From Tomocerus qinae (taxonomy: Eukaryota; Arthropoda; Collembola; Entomobryomorpha; Tomoceridae): DNA of 64,000 nucleotides. Below the pieces are notes generated by a model. The model saw nothing but the letters and a program-made list of their open reading frames with translations, was not told the origin of the DNA and did not search any database. The translations under genes were made by a program, and so were the position numbers. Of this stretch, positions 1 to 12,700 are shown in pieces (the stretch's first letter is position 1; each line of letters begins with the position of its first letter). Location: contig CM034547.1 of the NCBI GenBank assembly GCA_020055645.1, positions 23,336,513 to 23,400,512 on the forward strand, given 5' to 3'.

Positions 1-3000
1 GGAAATATCCATGCCATCGATACTTTCAGTCTAATTACTCGAGGATCGAGATACCTGAAGGTAGGTTGAAGCCTGAATTCAATTTAAATAGTAAATGTAA
101 ACTATATGCCACTTGTAATAGAGATAATTTTCGTCTTTAACATGGCAAGTTAGAATTTCCCAGAGCCACATTTACGTAAACTATTATAGGATGCCTATGG
201 AGCTTACGGTAATTTACATTATACGGAAAATATAATAATTAATTGTGGAAATATGTAATATAGATGTTTGAAAAGTCCCTTGAGTGGAGGCTAGAGCAGT
301 TGAAGTGGGTACTAAAAGGTATCCAATAATGAAATAAGTGAAAGCGAAGCCATGGCGGAGCCATTGAAGGAATTCTAATGTCGGCACTAACATCTTAAGT
401 TCATAAGTACTTAAGATGATAAGGGAAGAGAAAATGGGCAGATTTGTTGTTTCTCTCACGGCTGGCCCATTCCTCGGCTTGGTAAGCCTAAACAAAGTAA
501 CTTTGAAAGTTACACAACATTCTGACTGGATGAAATGTATAAGATACACAAAACGTTCCATGAATATGATATAATAATTAATATTGTGAGAGTGATCGAT
601 TAAAATATTAATTTGTCGAGCAGGGGAAAGTAAATTGAAAGTCAAGACGGAAGTTGATGAAGTGAGTTGAGTCGCATGTAAATGAACTCAAGTTGAGTCG
701 GTTGGAAGACTTGAGTGAACACGATAGTGGAAAGTATACAATCGACAAGACAGACTCCTTCATTCCTCCTTGACATCTCCGCCATGTAGACACTTCCACG
801 CCCCTGCAATTACGGCACTCATCCTCTAAAACAACTTACAAATATTTATACACAACATTCTTAAGTAGAGATGCTATGGACAAATGCCTATAATAAATCC
901 CATCCTAATATGCATAAACGTGTGCACATTTAGCTAGACAATAATACATTCTTTGGAATTCCCTCCAGAGTTTTCCTAAGTAATTTCTTGTATTTTTAAA
1001 CTTATAATTGCTACAAGAATCTGTAATCTTAGACAATTAGAAAGAGTGAGCTCATTTTATAAGTAACAGTGATACTTTTATAAGTGTACCTATGCACGTT
1101 TCTCTAAAATTGCCGAGTTTATTTACTGTCAGTTGGAGTGTATTATTATTTATTATGTTCCGTGACTTATATTGTAAGTAATAATGAGTGTTCTACTGTA
1201 GATATCTGAGTTAGTCAGGATTCAGCAGGATATCAAGTTGACTTCAATTAATTAAGAACGTCTCATTTATTTTGAGTGCTACATACTACCACTCTTCTGC
1301 TCTGTCTCCCTTCTCCTGTCTTCCTTTATTCTGTCATAATAAATGTACACAACAGTAATAGAGATGTACGCACGCATTCACATCTATAATATAATTTACT
1401 ATATAATATCTGATATCAACCTTGTGCCAAATACCCCTAGGAAGGAACACTATATTATATCCAATAACAAAGACTGAGCTGAAAACAGTCAGGACTAAAT
1501 GAAAATGCGATACTCTTGTGTTCTAAGTATATCTGTCTGAGCTATAATATTTCAGAACACTTCATTGATCGTAGTTATCGCAGCGTTTACAAAAACTTAT
1601 TATTGCCTTGCTTTGTGCATCCTCTTTATATGCACTCCTCCTCTCCTGGCCAACTCTATAGTATACCATTAACAAAAGATGTCTGTTCACTGTATTCTTT
1701 GTAGCATTAGTTATTTCAATACCTCATTTTTCATGTATTCATGCGTAAAACTACCATTGTCTTGCAACAAAAAGGATGAACAGGTAAAAATCCTTTGTTG
1801 TATCTTTTACAATAACATACGAGGCAATGTTCATTCCTCATCATTATAATGATGAATATTGGAAGAAAAAATTGCTACACTTCAATTTCGGAGCAGAATA
1901 CTGTTATAAATGAGACCATAAAATATCAACATAGTCTACTTTTGTGCATTCAGCAATGTCCGCATATTATCATTGGAAATAACTCAATTACTTCAGATGG
2001 TATAAAAGGTTCATCCCCTTGAAATTACTTCTTTTCACCTGGAGTTAATAACACTGTCCATTTGATAGTCTGAATATTCATATTCTCATTTGCCCAATGG
2101 AATTACTGCAATCATAATGACACATCTTATAATTTGATAGTCCTTTAACTGATAATAGGAAAGGATTGCCTTAAGCTTGTTATTACTAATGACAAAGCAA
2201 GATGTAGCCCATTTAGCTGAGTGGACAAATAAATTAACATGGGTTAGAAATGATAACATTTTAAGGTCAAGCAATAAGTGCGTCGGCATAGCCGGTGGTG
2301 TATTATTTATTGATGGTTATCATCGGGCTTATGATATGATACGGAGTGGGATCCATTGTGTTTGATGGGATGCCATTAGTTGGATGAAACGAGAAAAATG
2401 TTTTAGATCTTGAGTTGACTGAAGTGAGAGTGAAGTGGGTGAATGAATATAATATCCAGAACATGAATACGTCTGTCTGTAGTGTCTGTCCTGTGCTGTC
2501 GTCCTTTTTCTGTCCCCTTTGGCTTGGTAAGTGAATGAGTGTCTCCCTAGGCTCCTTTTATCTTTATTTTCTTACTCTGCGCTATTGTATTGTTTGCTCT
2601 TGGAAGTAGTGCACACAGAATGGGAGAGAGAGCTCAACACAAGAGTTTTGATGTGACAGCCTCGCCAAAGCTTTGCTGCCTTGGCTCGTCAACCAACCCG
2701 TCCGTCTTTCTGTTTTCTTTTAGAGAAAGTGGAGTGGGAGAAACGAGAAACTCTTACCTTTAACATGCATATCTAAGTTTATTGTACTCCACCAACAGAA
2801 CCCCTACAACTTGACAATAGACAAGAGAAAAAACTTTGACGAAATTAAAGCCCCATGCCATGAAAGTGCCATGCTATGAATGTGCCACGCCAACCTCACT
2901 CAGCCTAGCTTAAATATACTTTTCATGCCAGTTTATACTACCTCATTCCGCACCAATCTAAAAACAAAACATGAGTGAACAAATGACTGGTTAACTTAAC

Positions 3001-5663
3001 TCTATTGATGATTTAGTTATGAGAGTCCTAGTCACTCTTCGTTACATACAATCACACCCTTCTGCCACACCACACACAATACAAAAACCTTACATTGTAC
3101 TCTCTAGAGTAATAGTACTACATTAAGTGTATTGTATTGATTTCGTTTCACTTGAAATGAAAGCAAATAATAAAAGAAAGTTCATGCCTCGTGTGAGTGC
3201 TCTTTTCCTTTATGCCTTTCTTTTGTTACTCTTCGTACATGACAACTTTCTTTCGCCTCTCTCTCAATTCTTAATTAAATACATACCTTAGTATGCACGT
3301 AGCATTCTTTCTATTATATTCACTATCATAAATTATACCTATAGCCCTGCATAATACAAAATGGAGCTTTTAATTATGTATTTGTAAGATTTGATTGCAT
3401 ATTTTCTTCAAAGTTAGTTCTCCCTCTTTCTATGAATTTCTTTAGATTGTTTCTAACAATTACAGCTAATTATCCAACTCAACAGATGGGTATTTACAAG
3501 CAATTTATTATCATAGTATTGCCAGAGTAGTATTTATTATAACCATCTCAAAAAAACTATTAGTAGTAGTCATATGACTGAGTTGGTATATAGTGCGTTG
3601 TTTTTTTAAGTGAATATTTATCTTGTCACTATACCAGTTTGTGGTATTCTATGTCTGAGTAGTTATAAGTAGTAGAGTAAATAGCGGAAAGGCAATGTTT
3701 ATGAGTAGGAATTTGTGTGAAGACGAAGGATAAATGGTCGGAGTCAACAGATTGAAAGGTAGGGATAAGTATGCATTTGTATGGTCATTGAAGTGACATG
3801 TAGCATGGAATATTGTAGCATAAGGCAGTGTTTGATGATGGGAGGTCACGGGTAATTTCTTGTATTACAGCCTCCCATGTTTGCTAAACAATCAGAAAAT
3901 TTACAGCTGCCGACCCGGCACATTTTTCAACAGAGCTGTTGAAATGAATGTGTTGGTATTAATGTTGTTGAAGCGGTAGGTAGTCCAGTGGTGTTTGCAG
4001 AAGTTGTGTTGGTGGTGACGAGGAATGTGACGATATGACTGACTAAACACACTAACTACCAGTGATAAAAAATATAGTGGCTCTTTATGTATGACTCACT
4101 TGACATGTTCCAGTCTCCGTAGATAAATACAAACACATAAATAGGGTAGAAGAGAGATAAGCATAGATCTTTATGTCTGCGAGAGTCTTGTCTTCTTGCT
4201 GAATATTCGTAGTTAAAGATGGTTTTATTACATACATTAACTTATATGTGTACACTATAAGTAGGTAAATGCATAGCAAGATATGTCTGACGTAATCAAA
4301 GGAAGATGTACAGGAGGAGTAGAAACTGGAAGATAACTTTCAACGAAAAGTTGATAGGGAACACGGAGAGTCTGTCAGATTGTTTGGTCTTCTTACTCGT
4401 ATGGCGATAGAAAGATGGAATGGTAGCGAATATAAATACATAGAACTTAAAGTGAGACAAGAAAAGACAGGCAAACGATTCAAATCTTTGGAATGACGGT
4501 CCCATCTGTCACTTCAGTTTTACTTTTCCTATTTCTATACTAAAGATACATCTGCACTTCCACTCCATTCTGCTCAATTCCTCTGTTCTGTACAAGAAAA
4601 GGCGAAGATTTTAACAAGCGAGACGAAATTCAAGCCAAAGCCCAACCAACCAACCACTTCACTTCTCTCTAGTGCGTCAAGTCAAGTCAAGGCTCAAATG
4701 TGAACGACTACTACATGTAAGGACTACTCTATACACTATAATACTCTGAATTTCTTTAAATTCCATGAATTTCTTTGGCTTCTGACAGAACTCAACTAGA
4801 GTTGACTTGGTTTTTAGAGCTTTTCCTCCAACTCTCTCTTTTACCAATTTTATTCCAATTCCAAATAACTCGTTTCAATACTACCTCTAAAATGGCAATT
4901 CAGATGGTTATGGTTTCGGGTTTCTATTACTTACTACTACGATTTCACTTTCCTACTCGCATTATTCTCTTAGTACCTCCATGCATAATGTTAGTACATG
5001 CAATCAGCAAAACTGTTACATAAATACAATTACCTACAACCGACATTTCCCTTTTGTTTCCTCTTCCTTTCTTACGTGATCTGATGAACCAAACTTAAGT
5101 CAACTATCTACAATAACAGGATAAGCGAACAAAATAAAGAGAAATCCAATAGTGCATAGACATACGTTTCTAATATTTTAAAGTTATACTAACAGTCTAC
5201 CTAGTACTGATAATATTATAGCATTATGCATACGTTTGCAAACGGAATATTATCTATCCATTTTTGGTATACATTGATATATTTTATATTACCTTCCCTA
5301 TATAATAGTGCATGAAGTATTAGAAGTGAAATCATACACATTGTTTTTGCTAAGGCAAAAATGCTCTATGAACAGAAGAGAGGATAGGAACCCTTTAACG
5401 GATATATTATTTTAGCTGGGAGCTAGTAGTCAGTCTTGCATATATAATGGTTTGACTACCTTCTGAATGTTCTACTCTCAAACTCTCTGTCTACAGTCTA
5501 CTTATGTGCTTGAAAGTGGTATAAATTTTATCATTTGACTGATGAAATTACTGTCATTTGAACTTCTTTAAATTCGACAACCGGTGGTTTAACTGACTAA
5601 CAATTTAAGCTGATAAAACTTTTAGCACCTTTAAGGTTACACTTTGGCCCTGCATAGCAACCA
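1..5663. other. Gene-free stretch, left edge
   Basis: This stretch was read on both strands for the missing C-terminal exons of the GST (an ADL-containing helix 6 motif, a YVAG-like motif) and none was found. The open frame of 143 codons at 214-645 (minus) has no recognisable domain and no exon-like borders. A hairpin with 10-11 bp arms (CAACAAAAAGGAT against ATCCTTTGTTG) lies at 1765-1800. A run of three AAGTC-type repeats lies at 4676-4690. Otherwise I see only AT-rich simple DNA. It may be intron of the GST gene or intergenic. Confidence 0.5.
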
Positions 5664-6060
5664 CAGGGGACTATCAAAATGCATGTTAAAAAATCTTTTA
5701 CATCGACTATTATAACTTCCGGAGGATCAGTCTGATTTTTATGGAACCTACATTTTTGGAACCGTGGACTATCAAGGAACAAAAGTTACCATTCGGAATT
5801 TTGATATAGTTGCTTTAAATGGACCAAAAACATCAACGTTTTATAAAAAACTAAAAATGACTCATTTTTTTGGGAATTTGATTTTTTTAAATGCATTTAA
5901 AACAACTATATCAAAATTCCGAATGGTAACTTTTGTTCCTTGATAGTCCACGGTTCCAAAAATGTAGGTCCCATAAAAATCAGACTGATCCTCCGGAAGT
6001 TATAACAGTCGATGTAAAGATATTATGATGAATTTTAAATGCATGGAGGTTGACCCGAAT
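5664..6060. mobile_element. Fold-back (palindromic) MITE-like element, degraded ends
   Basis: Two arms of about 125 bp, at 5688-5815 and 5899-6025, are near-perfect reverse complements. Both carry ACTTCCGGAGGATCAGTCTG and GGAACCGTGGACTATCAAGG in opposite orientation. The loop of about 80 bp is AT-rich. Outside the arms the match weakens: a CAGGGGACTATC-like left end faces TTGACCCG on the right, and both ends have ATGCAT nearby. This suggests mariner-like terminal repeats that have decayed. No target duplication could be fixed, so the outer borders are approximate. There is no coding capacity. The 62-codon open frame at 5597-5782 is only arm sequence. Confidence 0.85.
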
Positions 6061-6273
6061 TGCTGATGATGGAATACCGAGGGCATAAGTCAATGCAATT
6101 CCAAAAAATTAGTTTCTAGGAAACGGGGAAGTGTATTATATTATAAAGATTTCTATACTGACTTGTATAGTAGCATTTCCACCTGTCGTCATTGGCAATG
6201 TTATTACAAATACTTTAGTACAAAATCTTTTTTGTTTGCATCTTGCTTCAATGCATTCATACTTGTAAGTTTA

Positions 6274-6298
6274 AGTTATAACCATGGTTGTTATAACT
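6274..6298. repeat. Short palindrome, 9-bp arms
   Basis: AGTTATAAC and GTTATAACT are exact reverse complements separated by seven bases (CATGGTT). The palindrome lies just left of the small inverted-repeat element at 6319-6448 and could belong to the same decayed insertion. Confidence 0.6.
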
Positions 6299-6318
6299 AC
6301 TATCAAAGATGTCTATTG

Positions 6319-6448
6319 TCCATGTGACATAAACGGCCATCAAGTACAAGCATTGACACCGTAGTCATAGTGATATAGTACTAACCAAAGTACTAACCAA
6401 TAGATTTACAAATATTATACCATAAGACGGCCGTTTATGCCGCATGGA
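6319..6448. mobile_element. Small inverted-repeat element (MITE-like)
   Basis: The ends TCCATGTGACATAAACGGCC and GGCCGTTTATGCCGCATGGA are reverse complements with two mismatches and enclose about 90 bp without coding potential. Length (130 bp) and structure fit a miniature inverted-repeat transposable element. No clear target duplication was seen next to the ends, so family and exact borders are open. Confidence 0.6.
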
Positions 6449-9170
6449 ATTCATTTTGTTATTGACTTGATAGCATCTTGTTTATCAATATTGCACTGCC
6501 AAAACTTCCCCTTGAGGTAGTGGAATGGCCGGGTAGGTTAACTATGGGGTTTCGGATGTGACAATTGACGGGTTAAATTTTGGAAATTATATTTTTTTCG
6601 TTAGCAACCAACGTAAACAGCGTCCTTAACTAGAAACTCGTTTATTACTATCAAATACGAAAACTGCTTATCTTACCGAAAAGTCTTGGGGGTTGAACTC
6701 TTTGGAATTGAGTATGGTTGAGTCGCGCCGACTAGTTCCACATACGCCAGTTCGAAAAGTCATGACGCCAGCAAAAGCCATTAACTCGTCCATACTTCTC
6801 TACTCTTGCATATGCACACACACAATTCAGGATAGATAGAATATATAGAGCGGCAGGATTTCACATGCAAATAGGTAATGCTCTCGGGAAGACTCGATTT
6901 ATATTTACGAGGAACACATGTCCGTCCATTTGGGGGATTTTCATCTCATTTTACCATTCAAGCATTCAATATTATTTTTAAGTTCATACTGTACTTTACT
7001 ATTTGTAGTCCTATTATCAAGAGAGAGTATATAGTAAATAGCAATCTCTTTCCCGGAAGCGGACTACTTAAAAGAAAATGTTGAAAGGGGCGAATTGGAG
7101 GTAGGTACAGGCGGTTATTACTTGGCTTCAATTACGATAGCGATAAAACTATCTTTTATCAAGCATGGCATGGCATCTCATTATTAAAAAGCAATATTAG
7201 AACTTGGAGGAATGTCATTATTTTGGAACTCGAACTTGACAAATGTTTTTCTATTCCAGAGCCTCTATAAATGTGGACTCCAGTTCACATCTCCTTAATA
7301 ATAGCAGAGGACCTGCTGGGAAGATCTATGATTAATATTACATGCGTATCTATTAGTAGTATAAGAGCAGTGTACTTGTATCCTTTGTTAGCACTTTAAT
7401 TCAGCCTCACTTAACATTTGTTACGCACGCAATTTTGCACTAAGTCATCATATAAATATTAGCTTTATTGGACAAGCAAATGGAAGGAGAATGAAAGGAG
7501 CGGAAAGGAATAGGGCGGGACAGATTGCGTATAAAATAATATAAGTAATAAGCTCTAAGAGCTTCCTTTCTCCATTTTGACAGTGTTTCAACTTATTCAT
7601 ATTCATACGAGGACTATAAAGGTATTTGTACTTTGGCTGATAAATCATGTCAAACAAATCCTTCTCCCCTTGCACAGCCTTTCCCTTCCTCTCTACGTTA
7701 CTTAACGTTAACGTTAGGTTGCATTACGTTTTGTTACATGATTGTCTCCTCATATCCTTTTCTCCGAATGATTTAAGAGGGAAATTCTCTGGGTGAAATG
7801 AAATATCGGGAAAATTTTTATGGGACCCACGTCCGCCAAAATAAAACAAAAGGCCACATCCATTACAGATTGAGCAGGGAGCGTTTTGGTCCCACTGAGG
7901 ACGGACAGCTCAGGACATACAAAACTGTCACTGAGCAAGACGAGTCGAGTCCAATACCGGAGAAAGCAAAGAGTTTCTTCCTACCACTACATACATCCTG
8001 CTTATCAACTATATAACTGAACTAATACTCTTATGCTACTTCTTCTAAAAGTATAATATCAGATGAAACCCGAGCAAACTCTCACAGGATTACATTACTA
8101 ACATTGCATTACATTTCACTCTAACTTGCTTTCTCGTACACATATATAACATAATGATATATCTAAAAATATCTTAGAATACCTACGTCATATTTACGAA
8201 AGTTTACCTTTACGTTGAAAACAATTACGTAATACAAAATATTATTTTTACATCCTATTTTCGGAGCTCACTAGTGGGCGTAGCAGGAGTCAGGTGTATA
8301 AATATAAAGTTTTATTGCTAATGCATACTCAATATCCAAATCAAAAATAGAAAGAATTATATTGCGAATACATAATACGAAACCTTTTCATATACATTGC
8401 AAGATAATACTTATTATTAGTAGTTGAGTATAAGTTAGATACTCAGAGTTAAACAGTCGTGGCAATGCTCGTCGATAAGCGAAGTGTTTTGCGTCATGGT
8501 ATATATATCTGTAAATGTATGATTGTTATAAAATGTCATTGACTGGCTTTTCCTTCCGTTATAGAGTTGCAAGAATCTATATCCATATTACACGACAGGA
8601 AATTAGTTTCATGAGGATGAAAGTTTAGTGATGTAATATAGTGTTACATTAAGGTATACGCACACGGATGGGAAATGGCCAGAGTAGTGTAGACCTTTAG
8701 CATGCAATCTTGAAAGATGTGTGATGTGTGGGAGAAAATGTATAGGAGTCTTTGATGGGTCTGTAGATTTAGTTTGCTTTGGTTTCGTTCTGTTAGGGAG
8801 TCACCCGAGTAAGTACGGAAAAACGATGCATTCTCTGTATTCCCATTGTGTTACGTCTAGTTGTGCTCTGTTCTATGGTATTTGAAAGGTTTACCTTGCC
8901 CTGGGTTGCGTTTTGCGTTTCTAGGAAGACAGGAGACAAGGGAGAAAAATGTTCCGACAGAAGTACAAGGTAGCAGAACGGAGCGGCAGGAGCAGAGTAC
9001 ACTGTTAGAAAAGCATAAAGGGAAGAGAAAGTAATGGAATAAGAAAGAAAAAAAGAAATCTTGGGAAATGAAAGAAAAGTAAATGCACTGAGGTGGCTTG
9101 GCTTCGTTTACTCTCTGCCTTAGCTCCACTTCTCCCAGTCTCCGTTTGGCTGAATTTCTTTCGGACTGGT

Positions 9171-9192
9171 GAGTGAGTGAGAGTGAGTGAGT
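9171..9192 (+). repeat. Imperfect (GAGT)n microsatellite
   Basis: GAGTGAGTGAGAGTGAGTGA is followed by GT, that is, GAGT units with one interruption. Confidence 0.85.
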
Positions 9193-9330
9193 GTGCAAGG
9201 ACTATTGAGGATTTAGTGAAGGTATTTGTGAGAATATAATAGAGCTGGCTATTATATGCTTATCTGTATACCGTATATAGGCATACGAAGACAATATGTA
9301 CTGTGGTGTACGTACATGTATGTTTAGTTT

Positions 9331-9348
9331 GTGTGTGTGTGTGTGTGT
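9331..9348 (+). repeat. (GT)9 microsatellite
   Basis: Nine uninterrupted GT units follow TTTAGTTT and precede ATGAGG. Confidence 0.95.
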
Positions 9349-9554
9349 ATGAGGAAAGGGATAGAATTGAAATGATATATTAAGAAGACACCACATACTC
9401 GTATACAAATATAACTATCTACATTTGCAATGTGGTCAGGTCTACTCTACACAGAGTTGCAAAAGTTTCATTATACGCTCAACAGTATAGATAGTGGATA
9501 GTACATACATACAAGGCTCTTAGGTTTAAGATAGGTAGGCAGAATTCCACTTAC

Positions 9555-9708
9555 GAAATAATCGACGAGGCTGTTAAAGAGCGTCCCCAAGTCGAAATAG
9601 AGAAGACGATCGATCAAAGCTCTTTTCTCAGCTGAATTGACAGGGTAGAGCCCCAGTTGAGAGGACGACTCTCCATACTTGTGAACCAAATAACCCATAA
9701 TGGCCCGA
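9555..9708 (-). CDS. GST exon 3: end of thioredoxin domain, linker, helix 4
   Basis: This 154-nt exon lies between the acceptor TATGTATTTTCCAG and the donor TTC|GTAAGTG. One base completes the Ser codon and 51 codons follow, ending in phase 0. It begins RAIMGYLVHKYG, the conserved helix 3 after WES, passes through LYPVNSAEKRALIDR, the linker and start of the alpha-helical domain, and ends LLYFDLGTLFNSLVDYF. The DxGTL core matches the helix 4 region of delta/epsilon GSTs, which lines the hydrophobic substrate site. The intron position right after the DYF-like motif is plausible for a domain exon. The next exon, which should carry the ADL motif of helix 6, was not found to the left. Confidence 0.93.
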
Positions 9709-12700
9709 CTGGAAAATACATAGAATGCATATCAAGAATTGTCATGTCATTAAATACTCTCAACTTTGTTTCTCCTCTCTTGTCTTGACCATTTATCTAT
9801 TTGTAGTGTGATGTTCCTAAAGTGGATTGAAAAGTGTTTGCTCTGCTTCCTTTCCTCAAAATGTTTTCCTTCCTCGCTCCCCTGTTCTCTTCTAACGATT
9901 TAACCACTAACGTATGTATTATTCTTAATGGGTTATCTAGTAATCGATGTGACGTGACGTATTTAGGTCTGTGTCTTCTAATTCTAACTTACGTAGCTAT
10001 GTAATATGCATGCATCTAGTGGAAATGTACCAATGTTCACATGCGTATCTAAATATTAAACTCATCCTTACAAAGCACCAGGAGAATAACAGACATTGTG
10101 AAAGACTTACCCGCACTCGATGTAAATTTAATAGCCATGCGAAAGACGAAAAGACAACAAGTTAGTTATGCATTTAACTTATTATATCGTTTGCTTCCTT
10201 TCCATTTGACCCCATTACATATTGAATCCCATCCTACATTATTGAATTTGAATATACGTCATTCTTCTTGTACGAACCATGTAAAGGAACATCGCATGAT
10301 TATTCCCTGTTACATTAAATTCTAATCCATATATAAGTACAAATACTGATGCCATTTGGCTATCCGGGCCTAAACCATTTAGAATTCGTTCTGTACACAA
10401 CCTCATTTTAACCATAGCTATTTCAATATCCTAAATTGCATGTTCCTTATTTATACAATCTATTATTCTCAATTTTCAGTTATTGTAATAAAGAATTCCC
10501 TTTGATTGTCATTTTGATAACTTAAAGATAAATATATGCCGACATTAATTAAGAATTGTTTGCACTGCGCCGCATGAGACTGCTCCTATTACAGAATCAG
10601 CAAACAGGGATAAGCAATAGAATTTTCAATACGAAACTTAAGGAGCTTTTAAAATAGAAACTATCGCTCAAATATGATTATTCCATAATAGTGTAACCTC
10701 GTTCTGCTTCAGGCATAGCTTAACTAATATGGATAAAAAATGGAAACTATATGGGGAATTATGGGAAGTGGTAGTAGGAGATAAGGAGACTGATCTACTC
10801 ATATACAAATAAATACATTAGAAACAACTTATTCAAAGGATAGCTTATGTTTGAGTGCAAAGTCACGATTCTCACACATGAATTCACAATTTCCCATCGA
10901 AAACGTCTTAAGAAAGTCCTGACATGAGAGTTCAAGTAAAAGTCTCGGAGAATTTCTTAGTGCTTTTCCAAGTCACACGAGAGAAAATACACACGGGGAA
11001 GTAGAGAATCATGGTATGGGTTGGCAACCGGCATCCGATTCGATTTCGACCGTCCGACCCATCCATCCATTCATCCTTCCCGTGCGTTTATCTGTGACTG
11101 CACCGCACTGGTCGTTGAGACTTTACTGTACAGCAACACGAGTCATTGGTGGTTCTGGAAGAAGTGCACTGGAGAAATAGCTGGGAAGTGCATAAATGGA
11201 ATTGCAGCAGTAGAAGGCGCCGTCCTGCTCCACGTAGATTCGATGGAGAGAGCAGGAACTTAATATTGTAGGCTAATGGTGGTGTGATGGTGGTTTCCTC
11301 GGGTTTTCTCCAGTCTGACTTAACTCCGTGGTCGGATTGATGCTGTGGCCGAAGGAAGTGTGAGAAAAGAAATATTGTGCACTATTTTCTTTTCTTGAGC
11401 AAGTTCTCATTGAAGCACATCAAGTCATGGTAACTCAGTCAGTCGTTTTCATTTCGTATTTCTTCTTCTATGGCAGGTTCCTTGCTAATACTTTAGTGCA
11501 TACTACATACTTAAACTTACTCGCACCCTAATGCATGTCTATGTAGTACTATCTATACCGTACAGTTAAGTACTATATATCAGATGATGCTGAAGGAATT
11601 TCCGTTTCGCTTTAGTAAAGTTTGCTTATTTTTACTTGCCCCACCACGCTATGCTTTGCTACAACTACTTAGTAGATATATTTTGTTTTCTATAGATGTA
11701 AGAAAGTTATTTGGGGAGAAAGCACTAGCCGAGTGAAAGCAACTGAGGTCGACCTAAGTTACTCTAAGCTTAAACGGACACTGGGAACTACTCACTCTAT
11801 TTACTTACTCTAGTGGAGATATATTTTGATTGAATAAGGCACAAGGAGAAAAACAAGGAAATTGAGCGAACGGATGACCACCAGATCGTTTTTCTGGCTA
11901 TTTCTCTCCCTTTTTCTCCTGATACAGTTAATCTAAGATACAATACATATAATTACATCAGAAACAAATCCAAATCTTTAGTAATTACTTATCCTTGCAT
12001 CATCATACTTTAACAGACCTTTAACATTTTAACTACAGCTAGCGATAGTGCTTAGTACATAGAATGATTAAATACTGTAAAGTTTTTTCGTGAAGCTATG
12101 TGAGCATGAAAAACGTGCAAAGCACACCCGAACTTAGGTACGTAAGTAATTGTACACCGCATTTTATAATGCGTGTGATGTTATAGCGTTTGAAAGAAGA
12201 AATCAAAGAGTGGGCAAGACGAAGGCACAACGAGAACGGTAACGTTAAGGCCAGGGGAAAGTAAAGTTAAAGTCGATTAGCTTCCCAGGGAATCAGTCCT
12301 TTCCACTTTACTGGCGAGTAGTAAATTCACCGGCAGCAAAGCGGAAAAAGACAGATCCACAGAAACATTCCGTTCCGTGTGTGTGGCCCGACCCAACTCT
12401 CGACTTCAACTCTCAAGTATAACATTCAGCTCACTTCAGTTCACTTCATGAACTTTATTTCTGTACTTTCCACTTTATCTAGATGGACACAGAATCCATT
12501 GCTTTACAGTAGCACAAAAGGTTTACAAAGCTATAGTTAACTATTTATCCAGGTACATTTGAACAATCAAACTCTTACTACTACATACTTAACTAGGTAC
12601 ATTCTACAGTGCAGTACTAAATATCTAGTACATACAGTAACTAGTCTAGTCACTAGTAGAGTGCAATGAGGAATACTACCATGAAAATTCTTAAATAGGC

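Larger units (their letters stand above)
6449..9554. other. Gene-free stretch with purine-rich patch
   Basis: No exon was found. The palindrome TAACGTTAACGTTA lies at 7703-7716. From about 8930 to 9100 the plus strand is strongly purine-rich. The open frames over 8793-9198 on the minus strand owe their length to this bias. An open stretch at 7798-8016 (plus) is unrecognised. This region lies directly 3' of GST exon 3, so most of it is probably intron. Confidence 0.5.

Noticed and set aside
214..645. 143-codon open frame on the minus strand
   Set aside because: No recognisable motif, unremarkable amino-acid pattern, no convincing splice borders; frames of this size are only slightly unexpected in the window.
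5597..5782. Open frame on the minus strand
   Set aside because: It lies in the left arm of the fold-back element; the other arm carries the same sequence reversed.
7703..7716. TAACGTTAACGTTAGG, considered as telomere-like repeat
   Set aside because: Only one TTAGG occurs; the rest is a short AACGTT palindrome, so there is no telomeric array.
11021..11263. GC-richer open stretch inside GST intron 2
   Set aside because: Considered as a GST exon or a nested gene; neither strand gives a GST motif or another known family, and the three exons found already join without a gap.
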